A stretch of DNA of 64,000 bases. Source: Anaerolineales bacterium. GTDB lineage: Bacteria; Chloroflexota; Anaerolineae; JAAEKA01. This document shows, piece after piece, positions 25,383 to 33,135 of the stretch. Position numbers and translations under genes: made by a program. The stretch spans positions 96,489 through 160,488 of the forward strand of contig JACKBI010000016.1 in assembly GCA_020634615.1 (NCBI GenBank), in the 5' to 3' direction. The notes under the pieces are model-generated. The model did no database searches. It was not told where the DNA came from and saw nothing but the letters and a program-made list of their open reading frames with translations. How positions within the stretch are numbered: position 1 is the stretch's first letter; each line of letters begins with the position of its first letter.

Positions 25383-25393
25383 TGCCTCGAAGG

Positions 25394-26176
25394 CTACGAA
25401 CGTGGGCTGACCGAAGCACTCAATTGGCCAGGGGTGATGGTGACATCTTCAACATACCACTGGCTGAACTGCGTGGCAAGCGCCTGGTTGACGAAACCGG
25501 GAATCTGGGTCGTGGCCAGGTTACGGGGGCTGATGTTGTCAGCTACGAAGGTCGCTGTGCCATTGCTGACCTCAAAGTGCCCTTCCACCGTCACGTTACG
25601 CATCGAGACAAAGCCATACTTCAGGTTGGAGAAGAATACCGTCATCGTCTCGTCGCCAAAGGTCACGTCCAGACCGGTGATGGTGAGACCAGGCACAGTG
25701 CCGCTGGCAGCCATTTCTTCGATTTCAGCCTCGGTGACAACGATAGTCTGCGGCCACTCCGGTGTGGCAGTGGCTGCGACAGCCGCACGCGTCGGGCGAG
25801 GCGTGGCTGTGGGCGGCACGCGGGTTGCGGTCGCTGTTGGCGGTACCCGGGTAGGTGTCGCCGTGGGCGGCACGCTGGTGGCGGTCGGCGCGAGCGTCGG
25901 TGTGTCGGTCGGCGCGCTGGTGGCGGTCGGCTCTTCGGTGGGTGCGATGGTCGGAACGACCGTCGGCTCCTCAGTCGGCGCGACTGTCGGCTCTGCAACA
26001 GGCGCCTGGGCGACGGCTGTAGCCACCGGAGCTGGATTGGCCGGCTGTGCAGGCTGGCTGGCTGCGCTGCCGATATAGAACAGCGGCGGCAAGGGGACAG
26101 ACGTACAGGCTGACAGAAGCAGCGCCAGCATCAGAAGCAAAGCGACAACACGTAATTGACGGGAATGGTTCTTCAT
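25394..26176 (-). CDS. Lipoprotein with Thr/Pro-rich stalk and beta domain
   Basis: 260 residues from ATG 26176, chosen because GAGGT lies 8 nt upstream and the signal peptide begins there. The signal MKNHSRQLRVVALLLMLAL ends in the lipobox LLSAC. A long Ala/Pro/Thr/Val stalk (repeats such as PPTATATRVPPTATPRPT) leads to a globular C-terminal domain (about 155-260) rich in beta strands (TITGLDVTFGDETMTVFFSN). No enzymatic motif. The stalk style is common in Chloroflexota surface lipoproteins. Function unknown. Confidence 0.75.
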   Translation of the reverse strand: MKNHSRQLRVVALLLMLALLLSACTSVPLPPLFYIGSAASQPAQPANPAPVATAVAQAPVAEPTVAPTEEPTVVPTIAPTEEPTATSAPTDTPTLAPTATSVPPTATPTRVPPTATATRVPPTATPRPTRAAVAATATPEWPQTIVVTEAEIEEMAASGTVPGLTITGLDVTFGDETMTVFFSNLKYGFVSMRNVTVEGHFEVSNGTATFVADNISPRNLATTQIPGFVNQALATQFSQWYVEDVTITPGQLSASVSPRS

Positions 26177-26186
26177 GGTTGTTACC

Positions 26187-26549
26187 TCACACGGCATCCT
26201 GGATATGATTGATCTCGATTAACTCGCCCTGCGGCGACAGCGAGACCGCAACGACATCGATCCGCAGCGGGCCGTCCCAGCCTGCCTCAGCGCGATATGC
26301 CTCGGCCAGACGCTGCAACTGCGCCTGTTTGCGCGGCGTCACCGACTCTTCGGCGGAACCGAACCGCTGGCCGCGGCGGGTGCGCACCTCAACGATCACC
26401 AGACAGTCGCCATCGCGGGCGATCAAATCGAGTTCACCGCGACGGCCATCACGCCAGTTGCGATCCAGTATCTGGTAGCCTCCGCCGACCAACTGTTCTT
26501 CGGCCAGCCGCTCGCCCGCCTGTCCCAGCCGTCGCCGCTCATCGGTCAC
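26187..26549 (-). CDS. yraN: YraN/UPF0102 family nuclease-like protein
   Basis: About 120 residues from a GTG at 26549 overlapping the rnhB stop (GTGA). A longer upstream frame is just rnhB DNA read in another frame. The motif order LGQAGERLAEEQL, ILDRNWRDGRRGELDLIARDG and LVIVEVRTRRGQRFG is the restriction-endonuclease-like core with the D-x(n)-E-x-R pattern. It is usually found next to rnhB, as here, and its exact substrate is not established. Confidence 0.9.
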   Translation of the reverse strand: MTDERRRLGQAGERLAEEQLVGGGYQILDRNWRDGRRGELDLIARDGDCLVIVEVRTRRGQRFGSAEESVTPRKQAQLQRLAEAYRAEAGWDGPLRIDVVAVSLSPQGELIEINHIQDAV

Positions 26550-27235
26550 CGGTCGCTCCTGACAGCGCCATCGTCGCCGCCGGCAAAGAGGGTCATCTGC
26601 TGTCCGCGCACCGGCTGAAACGACGTGCGGTGGATGGGGCACGGGTCCAGCAGGCGCAGTTGGCGGGCGTGTTCTGGCGTGCCATACCCTTTGTGACGAG
26701 CGAACCCGTAACCGGGATACGTCTGATCTGCTGCTATCATCAATCTGTCACGAGTTACTTTGGCCAGAATCGACGCGGCGGCGATAGATAGCACCAGACT
26801 GTCGCCGCGGGTGATGGACTGTTGCAGGACCGGCACCGCGGGTAGACGTACGTGGTCGATGAGCAGATACTCTGGCGGGCTGGCGAGCGCGGCGATGGCC
26901 CGTTGCATGGCCAGCCGCGTGGCGGGCAGGATGCCCACAGCGTCGATCTCAGCGGCGCTGGCCAAGCCGGTAGCCCAGTCGGACGCGTGAGCGGTAATCT
27001 CGCCGTAGAGACGTTCACGCTGGCGGGCCGTCAGTTGCTTCGAGTCGTTGACCTGTGCCAGTTCCGCCACCACTGCTGCGCTCTGCGGCAGCACCGCGGC
27101 CCCGGCCACCACGGGACCGGCCCAAGCGCCGCGACCGGCCTCGTCGACACCTGCCACCCGCAGCACACCGGACTCCCAGAGTGTACGCTCGTGATCGAGG
27201 GTAGGTCGTTGGCTCACCGGTGGCGGGTCCCGCAT
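26546..27235 (-). CDS. rnhB: Ribonuclease HII
   Basis: 229 residues. VAGVDEAGRGAWAGPVVAGA gives the first Asp-Glu pair, LLIDHVRLP the next Asp, and SIAAASILAKVTRDRLM the family signature. It removes RNA from RNA-DNA hybrids, including single ribonucleotides. It lies downstream of rplS with a terminator between, and is coupled to yraN by overlap. Confidence 0.95.
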   Translation of the reverse strand: MRDPPPVSQRPTLDHERTLWESGVLRVAGVDEAGRGAWAGPVVAGAAVLPQSAAVVAELAQVNDSKQLTARQRERLYGEITAHASDWATGLASAAEIDAVGILPATRLAMQRAIAALASPPEYLLIDHVRLPAVPVLQQSITRGDSLVLSIAAASILAKVTRDRLMIAADQTYPGYGFARHKGYGTPEHARQLRLLDPCPIHRTSFQPVRGQQMTLFAGGDDGAVRSDR

Positions 27236-27263
27236 GCGCAGCCTGCGAAGGCCACAACGCGCT

Positions 27264-27297
27264 GAAAAAAAACAAGGCGCAGGGTTGCCCCTGCGCC
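27264..27297 (-). terminator. Intrinsic terminator after rplS
   Basis: On the minus strand, GGCGCAGGG-GCAA-CCCTGCGCC is followed by TTGTTTTTTTT. A 9-bp perfect stem plus a T-tract makes this a strong terminator between rplS and rnhB. Confidence 0.9.
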
Positions 27298-27324
27298 CGG
27301 CCCAATGCGAGGGGCCTTAAAGCT

Positions 27325-27684
27325 CTATTTACCGACTTCCTTCAAGCGGGCTGCCTTGCCCGTGCGCCCGCGCAGATAATACAGTCGGGAGCGGCGCACC
27401 TTGTTGTGACGCAGCACTTCGACCTTTTCAATGCGCGGCGAGTGCAGCATGAACGTGCGCTCAACACCGACCCCGTGGGAAGCAACGCGGCGAACCGTGA
27501 AATTGGAGCCGGCCGTCTTGTCGCTACCGGACACGCGGATCACAACGCCCTGAAAGACCTGGATACGCTCGCGGCTGCCTTCGACAATACGGGCGTGTAC
27601 ACGGACGGTGTCACCGATCCGCAGTTCAGGGATGTTGGGGTGCGCCTCGGGCTCTAGGGATTGAAGCAAAGGATGTTGCATCAT
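27325..27684 (-). CDS. rplS: 50S ribosomal protein L19
   Basis: 119 residues from ATG 27684. Typical L19 text: IPELRIGDTVRVHARIVEGS, RIQVFQGVVIRVSG, FTVRRVASHGVGVERTFMLHSP and VRRSRLYYLRGRTGKAARLKE. It follows trmD, as often seen, but has its own promoter overlapping the trmD end and a strong terminator. Confidence 0.97.
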   Translation of the reverse strand: MMQHPLLQSLEPEAHPNIPELRIGDTVRVHARIVEGSRERIQVFQGVVIRVSGSDKTAGSNFTVRRVASHGVGVERTFMLHSPRIEKVEVLRHNKVRRSRLYYLRGRTGKAARLKEVGK

Positions 27685-27785
27685 CGTACCTTTCTGTCGT
27701 CTTCTTTTTCTACTATTTTCTCGGCCCCCGCACATCGAATCAACACCGGGGAACGTCGGATGCTCTGCTGTACCAGCAAGCGCAG

Positions 27786-27814
27786 AGTATAGCACACGCA
27801 CTGGTTGCTAGCAA
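27786..27814 (-). promoter_or_regulatory. rplS promoter
   Basis: On the minus strand, TTGCTA (27814-27809), a 17-bp spacer, and TATACT (27791-27786). The leader is about 95 nt. Confidence 0.65.
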
Positions 27815-27816
27815 AT

Positions 27817-28608
27817 TCACAGGCCTTGCTGGAACCGTTCAGCCAGTTCCGGTTCGGCTTCGAGGCGCTCAAGAAACCTCAAATCGTCCTCGGTCAGCCA
27901 TGCCAGCTCCAGCATGTCAGGGCGGCGCTGCCATGTGCGCAGCAGCGACTGCTGTCGCCGCCAGCGGGCGACATTGCTGTGGTGACCGGACACCAGCACG
28001 TCGGGAATCTGCCAGCCGCGGAAGTCGGGCGGGCGGGTGTAGTGCGGATACTCCAGCAGGCCGGTGGCATGCGAATCCTCGTCGGCGCCGTGCTCCTGGC
28101 CCAGTGCACCAGGCAGCAGCCGGGTCACCGCGTCGACAATCAGCAGCGCGGCGATCTCACCGCCGGAGAGCACGAAGTCGCCGACGCTGATTTCGTCGGT
28201 GCACAGGTGACGACGCACCCGTTCATCAACTCCTTCATAGCGGCCACAGATCAGCGCGATGCGCGGGTGGCTGGCCAGCTCGACGGCGACTCGCTGGGTG
28301 AACGGTCGGCCCTGGGGCGTCAGCAGGATGATTGGCGCCACAGCGTCGCCCACTGGCTGGTCTGCTTGCCGCGGCGCCAGTTCAAGGACTGTTTCGACCG
28401 CGCGGAAGATGGGATCGGGTTTCATCACCATCCCGCCGCCGCCGCCGTAGGGATAGTCGTCGGTCACCGAGTGCTTGCCCTCGGCATAGTCACGGATGTT
28501 GTGCAGCGCCACCGTGACGATGCCAGCTTCGCGAGCGCGGTAGACGATGCTGTCGTCCAGCGGGCCGGCGAACATACCTGGGAAGAGAGTAAAGATATCG
28601 AATCGCAT
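27817..28608 (-). CDS. trmD: tRNA (guanine37-N1)-methyltransferase TrmD
   Basis: 263 residues, full length. MRFDIFTLFPGMF start; DDYPYGGGGGMVMKPDPIFRA; the trefoil-knot SAM site LICGRYEGVDERVR and EISVGDFVLSGGEIAALLIVDA; then the C-terminal LLEYPHYTRP and LSGHH-like VSGHHSNVARWR. It makes m1G37 in tRNAs. First gene of a short trmD-rplS unit; a -10-like TATAAC lies about 30 nt upstream. Confidence 0.97.
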   Translation of the reverse strand: MRFDIFTLFPGMFAGPLDDSIVYRAREAGIVTVALHNIRDYAEGKHSVTDDYPYGGGGGMVMKPDPIFRAVETVLELAPRQADQPVGDAVAPIILLTPQGRPFTQRVAVELASHPRIALICGRYEGVDERVRRHLCTDEISVGDFVLSGGEIAALLIVDAVTRLLPGALGQEHGADEDSHATGLLEYPHYTRPPDFRGWQIPDVLVSGHHSNVARWRRQQSLLRTWQRRPDMLELAWLTEDDLRFLERLEAEPELAERFQQGL

Positions 28609-28699
28609 GGCAGAAATCTCGCCTTGGGTTATACCTCAGTTCAAGCGTTGCAGGCAAGTCACACATCGTTTGCTTGCATAGCGGGGAATCTAGAAAAAC

Positions 28700-28732
28700 A
28701 GCCGCTCCGTGCTTTTCGTGCACGGAGCGGCT
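28700..28732 (-). terminator. Intrinsic terminator after the secreted anchored protein gene
   Basis: A 13-bp perfect stem AGCCGCTCCGTGC/GCACGGAGCGGCT. On the minus strand it is followed by GTTTTTCT. It separates the gene at 28821-29624 from trmD. Confidence 0.85.
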
Positions 28733-28820
28733 ATGTTTATCACCCGCCGGCGGTCAGTATGTTAACCTGGGCTGCGACACGCTCAATGGGCAGCACCTGG
28801 AGCAAAGAATCGATCAAAAA

Positions 28821-29624
28821 CTAGACCGGATTGCTTGATTTGCGATACAGACCGAAGCCAGCCAATCCAACACCGAGCACAGTCGCGATAAGCCAGAAAG
28901 GCAACACGGCTGGCTGCGAAGAAGCGGCATCCAGGTCACTGAAGGTGACTGCAGTCGGTGTGATCGTGATGCCAGTCTCGATGTCGCCGCACCAGCACTT
29001 GGCGGCGGTGCCGGCGGTAAACTCGGCAATCATGTCATCGACGCTGTTGCAGGTGATGGCTTGCCCGCCCTGGGCAGACTGCGTCCAGCCGAAGCAGCCG
29101 GGGATTTCGATCATCCCATTGCCGTCAGGGTCGGCGCAGGGCAGCGTCAGTCGCGGCATGTTGTAATACGTTACCCCGTCTGTGCTGGCGACATCGCCAC
29201 AGGTGTCGCCATCGTTGTCGCGGAACGGGCCAACGCCACTGGTACCATTGAACGGGTTGCCATCGCTCTCGATGGGCTGGAGCACTTGAGCGTTGCAGTT
29301 GTCGTTGCCGGGGATTGGATGACCATCTGTGGATACGATCGGCAACAGGTCATATCGCCAGCTGGCGTTGGGCTGCATCTGTGCTTGCAGGTCTACAGTG
29401 ATGAAATCACTTTCAGAATCGCACACCACGTCCGGGCTGGACGGCAGCACGACAAAGGTATGTACGTCGAGATCGTTGGCTGTGCAGTTCAGACCTACGG
29501 GCAGGCATTGCTGGGCGTGCGCCTGGCTGGCCGGCAATGCCAGCACGAGAAGAAGCGCTGCCAGAACTACCAGAATGATAACAAGGAGCCGGTTGGTTGA
29601 GGGGAATACATCGATGGACATCAT
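28821..29624 (-). CDS. Secreted Cys-rich protein with C-terminal membrane anchor
   Basis: 267 residues. N-terminal signal (LLVIILVVLAALLLVLALPA, cut near SQAHA-Q). The mature part has many Cys and Asp/Asn-rich stretches (GPFRDNDGDTCGD, CADPDGNGMIEIPGCFGW) that could bind calcium. The C-terminus is a hydrophobic segment with a short basic tail (LPFWLIATVLGVGLAGFGLYRKSS), in the style of sorting anchors such as PEP-CTERM/IPTL, although no exact motif is present. Function unknown; extracellular attachment is inferred. Confidence 0.65.
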   Translation of the reverse strand: MMSIDVFPSTNRLLVIILVVLAALLLVLALPASQAHAQQCLPVGLNCTANDLDVHTFVVLPSSPDVVCDSESDFITVDLQAQMQPNASWRYDLLPIVSTDGHPIPGNDNCNAQVLQPIESDGNPFNGTSGVGPFRDNDGDTCGDVASTDGVTYYNMPRLTLPCADPDGNGMIEIPGCFGWTQSAQGGQAITCNSVDDMIAEFTAGTAAKCWCGDIETGITITPTAVTFSDLDAASSQPAVLPFWLIATVLGVGLAGFGLYRKSSNPV

Positions 29625-30044
29625 TGCGAATAACCTCCTTGGTTAGCTGCACCGTACCGAGGCAGCACGGAACGTATGTGGACCTGGCAAACAGGATCAC
29701 TCTCGATATCGCAGGCATTTGCGAACAGATTTCTATGACCCCGGACCGAAATGAAGAACTGTGAATCGTTGGGCTGATTCGATAGTACAAAAGTACCATT
29801 GAGCGCAACAATAGTATAGCAAAACCTAACGAATAATGCAATACAGAATCCCTGCAAATCTGGCTGATTCTTCAAGCAAATCTTGCGCGGGCACTGGAAG
29901 CGAGGCACCGCGAGCGCCGCCACTGCATCGTGCGATCAGTGCTATTGTTGACACGCGTTTTCCTCTCAGTGGGCGGGCTCGGCATTTCGCGAGCCGTCGG
30001 CACTTGACATTCCGGGGTTTACGACCCATCTGCTCCTACGAATA
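29625..30044. other. Intergenic region, no gene seen
   Basis: About 420 bp between divergent genes, AT-richer than its surroundings. Apart from upstream signals for the flanking genes, no conserved ORF, tRNA or repeat was recognised. Confidence 0.5.
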
Positions 30045-30073
30045 TTGCAGTTTCTCTCCGCGTTCGGTATACT
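30045..30073 (+). promoter_or_regulatory. Promoter for the DUF6325/SHOCT pair
   Basis: TTGCAG 30045-30050, a 17-bp spacer, and TATACT 30068-30073. The leader is about 50 nt and contains GAAGGAGAA before the ATG at 30131. Confidence 0.7.
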
Positions 30074-30130
30074 TTCGCACACAAGTGCTACGCTGACCGA
30101 TGACACAACTTCGAAGGAGAACAATCACTT

Positions 30131-30556
30131 ATGGGACCAGTTGAGTATCTTGTTGTCGAGTTCCCTGGCAACAAGTTTAACGGTGACATAGTTCCGGCCC
30201 TGACCGAACTGACTGAGAACGGCACGATCCACATCATCGACCTCGTGTTCATCAAGAAAGACGCGGACGGCGGCGTCACTTCGTTCGAGTTGAGCGACCT
30301 GAGCGACGATGAAAGCCTTGGTTTCGACGACCTGGACGGCGAGATCGACGACCTGCTGAACGAAGAAGACATCCGGCTCGTAGCGGCCCAGCTTCAACCC
30401 AACAGCTCGGCGGCGGCACTGGTATTTGAAAACGTCTGGGCAACTCGCCTGCGCAACGCCATCGTCGACTCGCATGGACGCGTGGTTGACAACGCTCGCA
30501 TTCCAAACGCCGTGGTGCTGGCAGCCATGGAAGCCTCTGGCATTCCGGTGGAATAG
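30131..30556 (+). CDS. DUF6325 family protein
   Basis: 141 residues. VEYLVVEFPGNKFNGDIVPALTEL, GTIHIIDLVFIKKDADGGV, ELSDLSDDE and a C-terminal ARIPNAVVLAAMEAS match the general form of DUF6325 (formerly grouped with DUF1269-like proteins). Soluble and acidic, no motif for catalysis. A SHOCT-domain protein follows 52 nt later, a pairing often seen for this family. Role unknown; stress or membrane-linked functions have been suggested for the pair by context only. Confidence 0.75.
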   Translation: MGPVEYLVVEFPGNKFNGDIVPALTELTENGTIHIIDLVFIKKDADGGVTSFELSDLSDDESLGFDDLDGEIDDLLNEEDIRLVAAQLQPNSSAAALVFENVWATRLRNAIVDSHGRVVDNARIPNAVVLAAMEASGIPVE

Positions 30557-30608
30557 CCAGTGTAGCGGCGACCTACGAACACACTGTTCCGCAAAGGAGA
30601 ACTTTACT

Positions 30609-30989
30609 ATGAGAAGACGAGGACCTGTAGTAGTGAACGCGCGCCGGGGCCCCGGCCTGGTAGGAACCATGGCGCGCACGGCGGTAATCGCAGGCACAGC
30701 CACTGCCACTTCCAAGGCTGTCAGCGGCGCGATGGACGGGGGCAAGCAGCAACAGCAAGCTGCCGCGCAGCAGCAGGCCGATTTGCAGGCACAACAGGCA
30801 TATGCCGCGGGCCAGCAGGATGCCCTGGCAGCGACGCAACAGCCTGCAATCGAGGCGCCGGCCAGCTCAGGCACCACCAGCTTTGACGAACAATTGGTCC
30901 AGATTCAGAAGCTTTCGGTTTTGAAAGACCAGGGACTGCTGACAGAAGAGGAATTCGCCGCCAAGAAGGCACAGATCCTCGGCCTGTAG
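30609..30989 (+). CDS. SHOCT-domain protein
   Basis: 126 residues from ATG 30609 with AAAGGAGAA upstream. An Arg-rich start and a GTMARTAVIAGTATATSKA segment are followed by a Gln/Ala-rich stretch (KQQQQAAAQQQADLQAQQ). The C-terminal SHOCT motif is DEQLVQIQKLSVLKDQGLLTEEEF-AAKKAQILGL split across two helices. SHOCT domains are thought to mediate oligomerisation. Likely co-transcribed with the DUF6325 gene. Confidence 0.8.
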   Translation: MRRRGPVVVNARRGPGLVGTMARTAVIAGTATATSKAVSGAMDGGKQQQQAAAQQQADLQAQQAYAAGQQDALAATQQPAIEAPASSGTTSFDEQLVQIQKLSVLKDQGLLTEEEFAAKKAQILGL

Positions 30990-31029
30990 TTGGCTCTGCG
31001 TTGAACGAACGTGCGTATCTGGCACAAGA

Positions 31030-31058
31030 ACAGCGGACGGCAGGTTGCCGTCCGCTGT
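31030..31058 (+). terminator. Hairpin terminator after the SHOCT gene
   Basis: A perfect 13-bp stem ACAGCGGACGGCA/TGCCGTCCGCTGT with GGT loop. The following T-run is short (TTT once the stem end is counted). Confidence 0.7.
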
Positions 31059-31259
31059 TTGCAAGTAATCTACTTGCGAACAGGCTGTCTCAGCTATGCC
31101 CCGCTGACGGTGCTGATCGCTTCGGGCGTCATTTTCATCATCAGTATGGCAATTCTGTTGACATTCCCGAGTCAATAGACTGCTCCCCACGCAGCGCGCA
31201 AGGACTTTCCACCTGAGGGACGCTCCGGTCACCAGCCGGGGCGTTTTCGCGTCCTGAGA

Positions 31260-31886
31260 TGCAACGGTTTCCGCTCTTATCCGCCGTTTTGTAATACGCA
31301 CGTCGCGCTGGCGCGCTTTGATCACGGCGTGACACCCTTTGCCGGCTCGTCGACGGCTGTCAGCCGCAGGCCGCTGCTGGAATGGCACTCGTTCGCCAAC
31401 GTTCCCGCACCGGATGAAGCGGGTTTCAAGCTGACCATCTCACGTGCCGGCGACTGGACCGGAGCGTTCATCGATGATGCGCCGTCGCACGTCTAGGTGA
31501 AGGGCATTCCGACGGCGGGCGTCGGCAACATCGAGAAGCTGTTCAAGCGGGTCGTCTGGATCGCAACCGGCAGCGGCATCGGCCCCTGTTTGCCGCACCT
31601 GCTGGCGCAGGCGGTGCCGGCCCGCCTGGTCTGGTCGACGCGCAGCCCGCGCGCGACCTATGGCGACGCACTGGTGGATGAGATTCTGGCCGTCCAGCCC
31701 GATGCACTGATCTGGGACACCAACGACCAGGGCCGGCCCGATCTGGTCAGGCTGGCCCATGAGGCATACCGTGACTTTGACGCCGAGGCGGTGATCTGCA
31801 TCTCCAACAAGAAGCTGACCTGGCAGGTCGTGACCGGCATGGAAAGCCGCGGCATTCCCGCCTACGGCGCAATTTGGGACTCGTGA
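31260..31886 (+). pseudogene. Oxidoreductase-like (FNR-type nucleotide-binding) remnant with internal TAG
   Basis: One reading frame continues from about 31260 (NGFRSYPPFCNTHVALARFD, then TPFAGSSTAVSRRPLLEW) to 31886, interrupted by a single TAG at 31492-31494 in the string PSHV*VKGIPTAGV. The downstream part (VVWIATGSGIGPCLPHLLA, RLVWSTRSPRATYGDAL, DALIWDTNDQGRPDLVRLA) looks like the NAD-binding half of a ferredoxin-reductase-like module. TAG most simply derives from TGG (Trp). No start codon with a ribosome site is visible upstream, and 31078-31195 holds a hydrophobic coding remnant (PLTVLIASGVIFIISMAILL), so the original gene was longer. Confidence 0.6.
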
Positions 31887-31903
31887 CGAGCCGGGTCCGA
31901 CCC

Positions 31904-32190
31904 GTCACTCCCGCGGAGGCGGGAGTCTACCGCTCGTGAAGCGTGGATAATGACGGATGAGCAGCATACCGCATGTCACTCCCGCGGAGGCGGGAGTCCA
32001 CCGCTCGTGAAACGTGGATAATGACGGATGAGCAGGCACGCCGCGCGTCACGCCCGCGAAGGCGGGAGTCCACCACTCGTGAAGCGTGGATAATGACGGA
32101 TGAGCAGGCATACCGCATGTCACTCCCGCGGAGGCGGAGTCTACCGCCTCGTGAAGCGTGGATTCCCGCCTTCGCGGGAATGACGGATGA
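31904..32190. repeat. Four tandem 72-bp repeats with a hairpin head
   Basis: Units start at 31904, 31975, 32047 and 32119 (spacing 71, 72, 72). Each has GTCACTCCCGCGGAGGCGGG as a small hairpin, then CCACTCGTGAAGCGTGGATA, ATGACGGATGAGCAG. The last unit ends with TTCCCGCCTTCGCGGGAATG in inverse sense. The array gives an open frame joined to the crotonase gene, which should not be taken as protein. Confidence 0.9.
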
Positions 32191-32224
32191 GCCGATGCTT
32201 TGGAACAGACAACAAGGAGTGAAC

Positions 32225-33037
32225 ATGACAATCTTGATTGAACGAAGCGGACGGGTGGTCGTGGTGCGGCTGAACCGGCCGGAGGCGCTGAACGCCCTCA
32301 ATTCGCAGATGATGTGCGAGATGATCGACGCCATGCAAACGCTGGATCGCGATCCTGAGGTCGGCTGTTTCGTGGTCACGGGATCGGAGAAGGTCTTCTG
32401 CGCCGGCGCGGACATCAAAGAGTTGGCGTCCAAAAGCTACATGGACATGTACCATGAAAACTTCCTGGCCGGCTGGGACCGGTTCGCTGCGTTGCGGACA
32501 CCGAAGATCGCGGCGGTGTCAGGTTACGCGCTGGGCGGCGGCTGCGAACTGGCGATGATGTGCGACACGATCTTCGCGTCGGAGACCGCACAGTTTGGCC
32601 AGCCGGAGATCAAATTGGGCGTCATCCCGGGCATGGGCGGCTCACAGCGGCTGACGAAGCTGGTTGGCAAAGCCAAAGCCATGGACATGATCCTGACCGG
32701 GCGGCTGATGGGCGCGGAAGAAGCGGAACGCGCCGGACTGGTGGCGCGCGTGCTGCCCGCCGACCGGTTGATGGAAGAGACGATGGCAGCCGCAGCCACC
32801 GTCGCCGGCTACAGCAAGACAACCGCGATGGTCGCGCGTGAAACCGTGGAGCGAGCGCTGGAGACCGGCCTGTACGAAGGCATCCTGTTCGAGCGGCGCG
32901 CCTATCATGCGCTTTGGGCAACTGCGGATCAGACAGAGGGGATGAGCGCCTTCATCGAGAAACGAGCGCCACAGTTCAGCGGCAGTAACCAGCGAGTGCC
33001 CGGCGCCTGCCATGACAATTCCCTTGCGCCGCCGTGA
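32225..33037 (+). CDS. Enoyl-CoA hydratase/isomerase family protein
   Basis: 270 residues from ATG 32225, preceded by AAGGAG. The upstream frame extension is repeat DNA. Crotonase motifs: VRLNRPEALNALN, FCAGADIKEL (oxyanion hole), SGYALGGGCELAMMCD (second oxyanion NH) and FGQPEIKLGVIPGMGGSQRL with the catalytic Glu region. It probably hydrates 2-enoyl-CoA in fatty-acid breakdown. The last 20 residues (GSNQRVPGACHDNSLAPP) are atypical and may come from a shifted stop. No other beta-oxidation gene is adjacent. Confidence 0.9.
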   Translation: MTILIERSGRVVVVRLNRPEALNALNSQMMCEMIDAMQTLDRDPEVGCFVVTGSEKVFCAGADIKELASKSYMDMYHENFLAGWDRFAALRTPKIAAVSGYALGGGCELAMMCDTIFASETAQFGQPEIKLGVIPGMGGSQRLTKLVGKAKAMDMILTGRLMGAEEAERAGLVARVLPADRLMEETMAAAATVAGYSKTTAMVARETVERALETGLYEGILFERRAYHALWATADQTEGMSAFIEKRAPQFSGSNQRVPGACHDNSLAPP

Positions 33038-33048
33038 TCGCCACAAGT

Positions 33049-33077
33049 TTGCCATTCACGCGCCGAAACGCTATACT
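33049..33077 (+). promoter_or_regulatory. Promoter for the triple-MliC lipoprotein
   Basis: TTGCCA 33049-33054, a 17-bp spacer, and TATACT 33072-33077. The ATG at 33136 has AGGAG 8 nt upstream. Confidence 0.65.
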
Positions 33078-33135
33078 TTTGCACCAGCCGAAACGTGGTA
33101 AATCATTCATAGCGTACAGAACAGGAGTGCTTGAC

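Noticed and set aside
31078..31195. Hydrophobic frame (PLTVLIASGVIFIISMAILL) before the oxidoreductase remnant
   Set aside because: Too short, no start signal. Possibly a piece of the same decayed gene, but not enough to call a separate feature.
31904..32190. Possible CRISPR array from 72-bp periodicity
   Set aside because: The whole 72-bp unit is conserved, with no unique spacers between short repeats, only four units and no cas genes.
31973..32224. N-terminal extension of the crotonase
   Set aside because: Encoded by the 72-bp repeats. The ATG at 32225 has its own AAGGAG and fits the family start.
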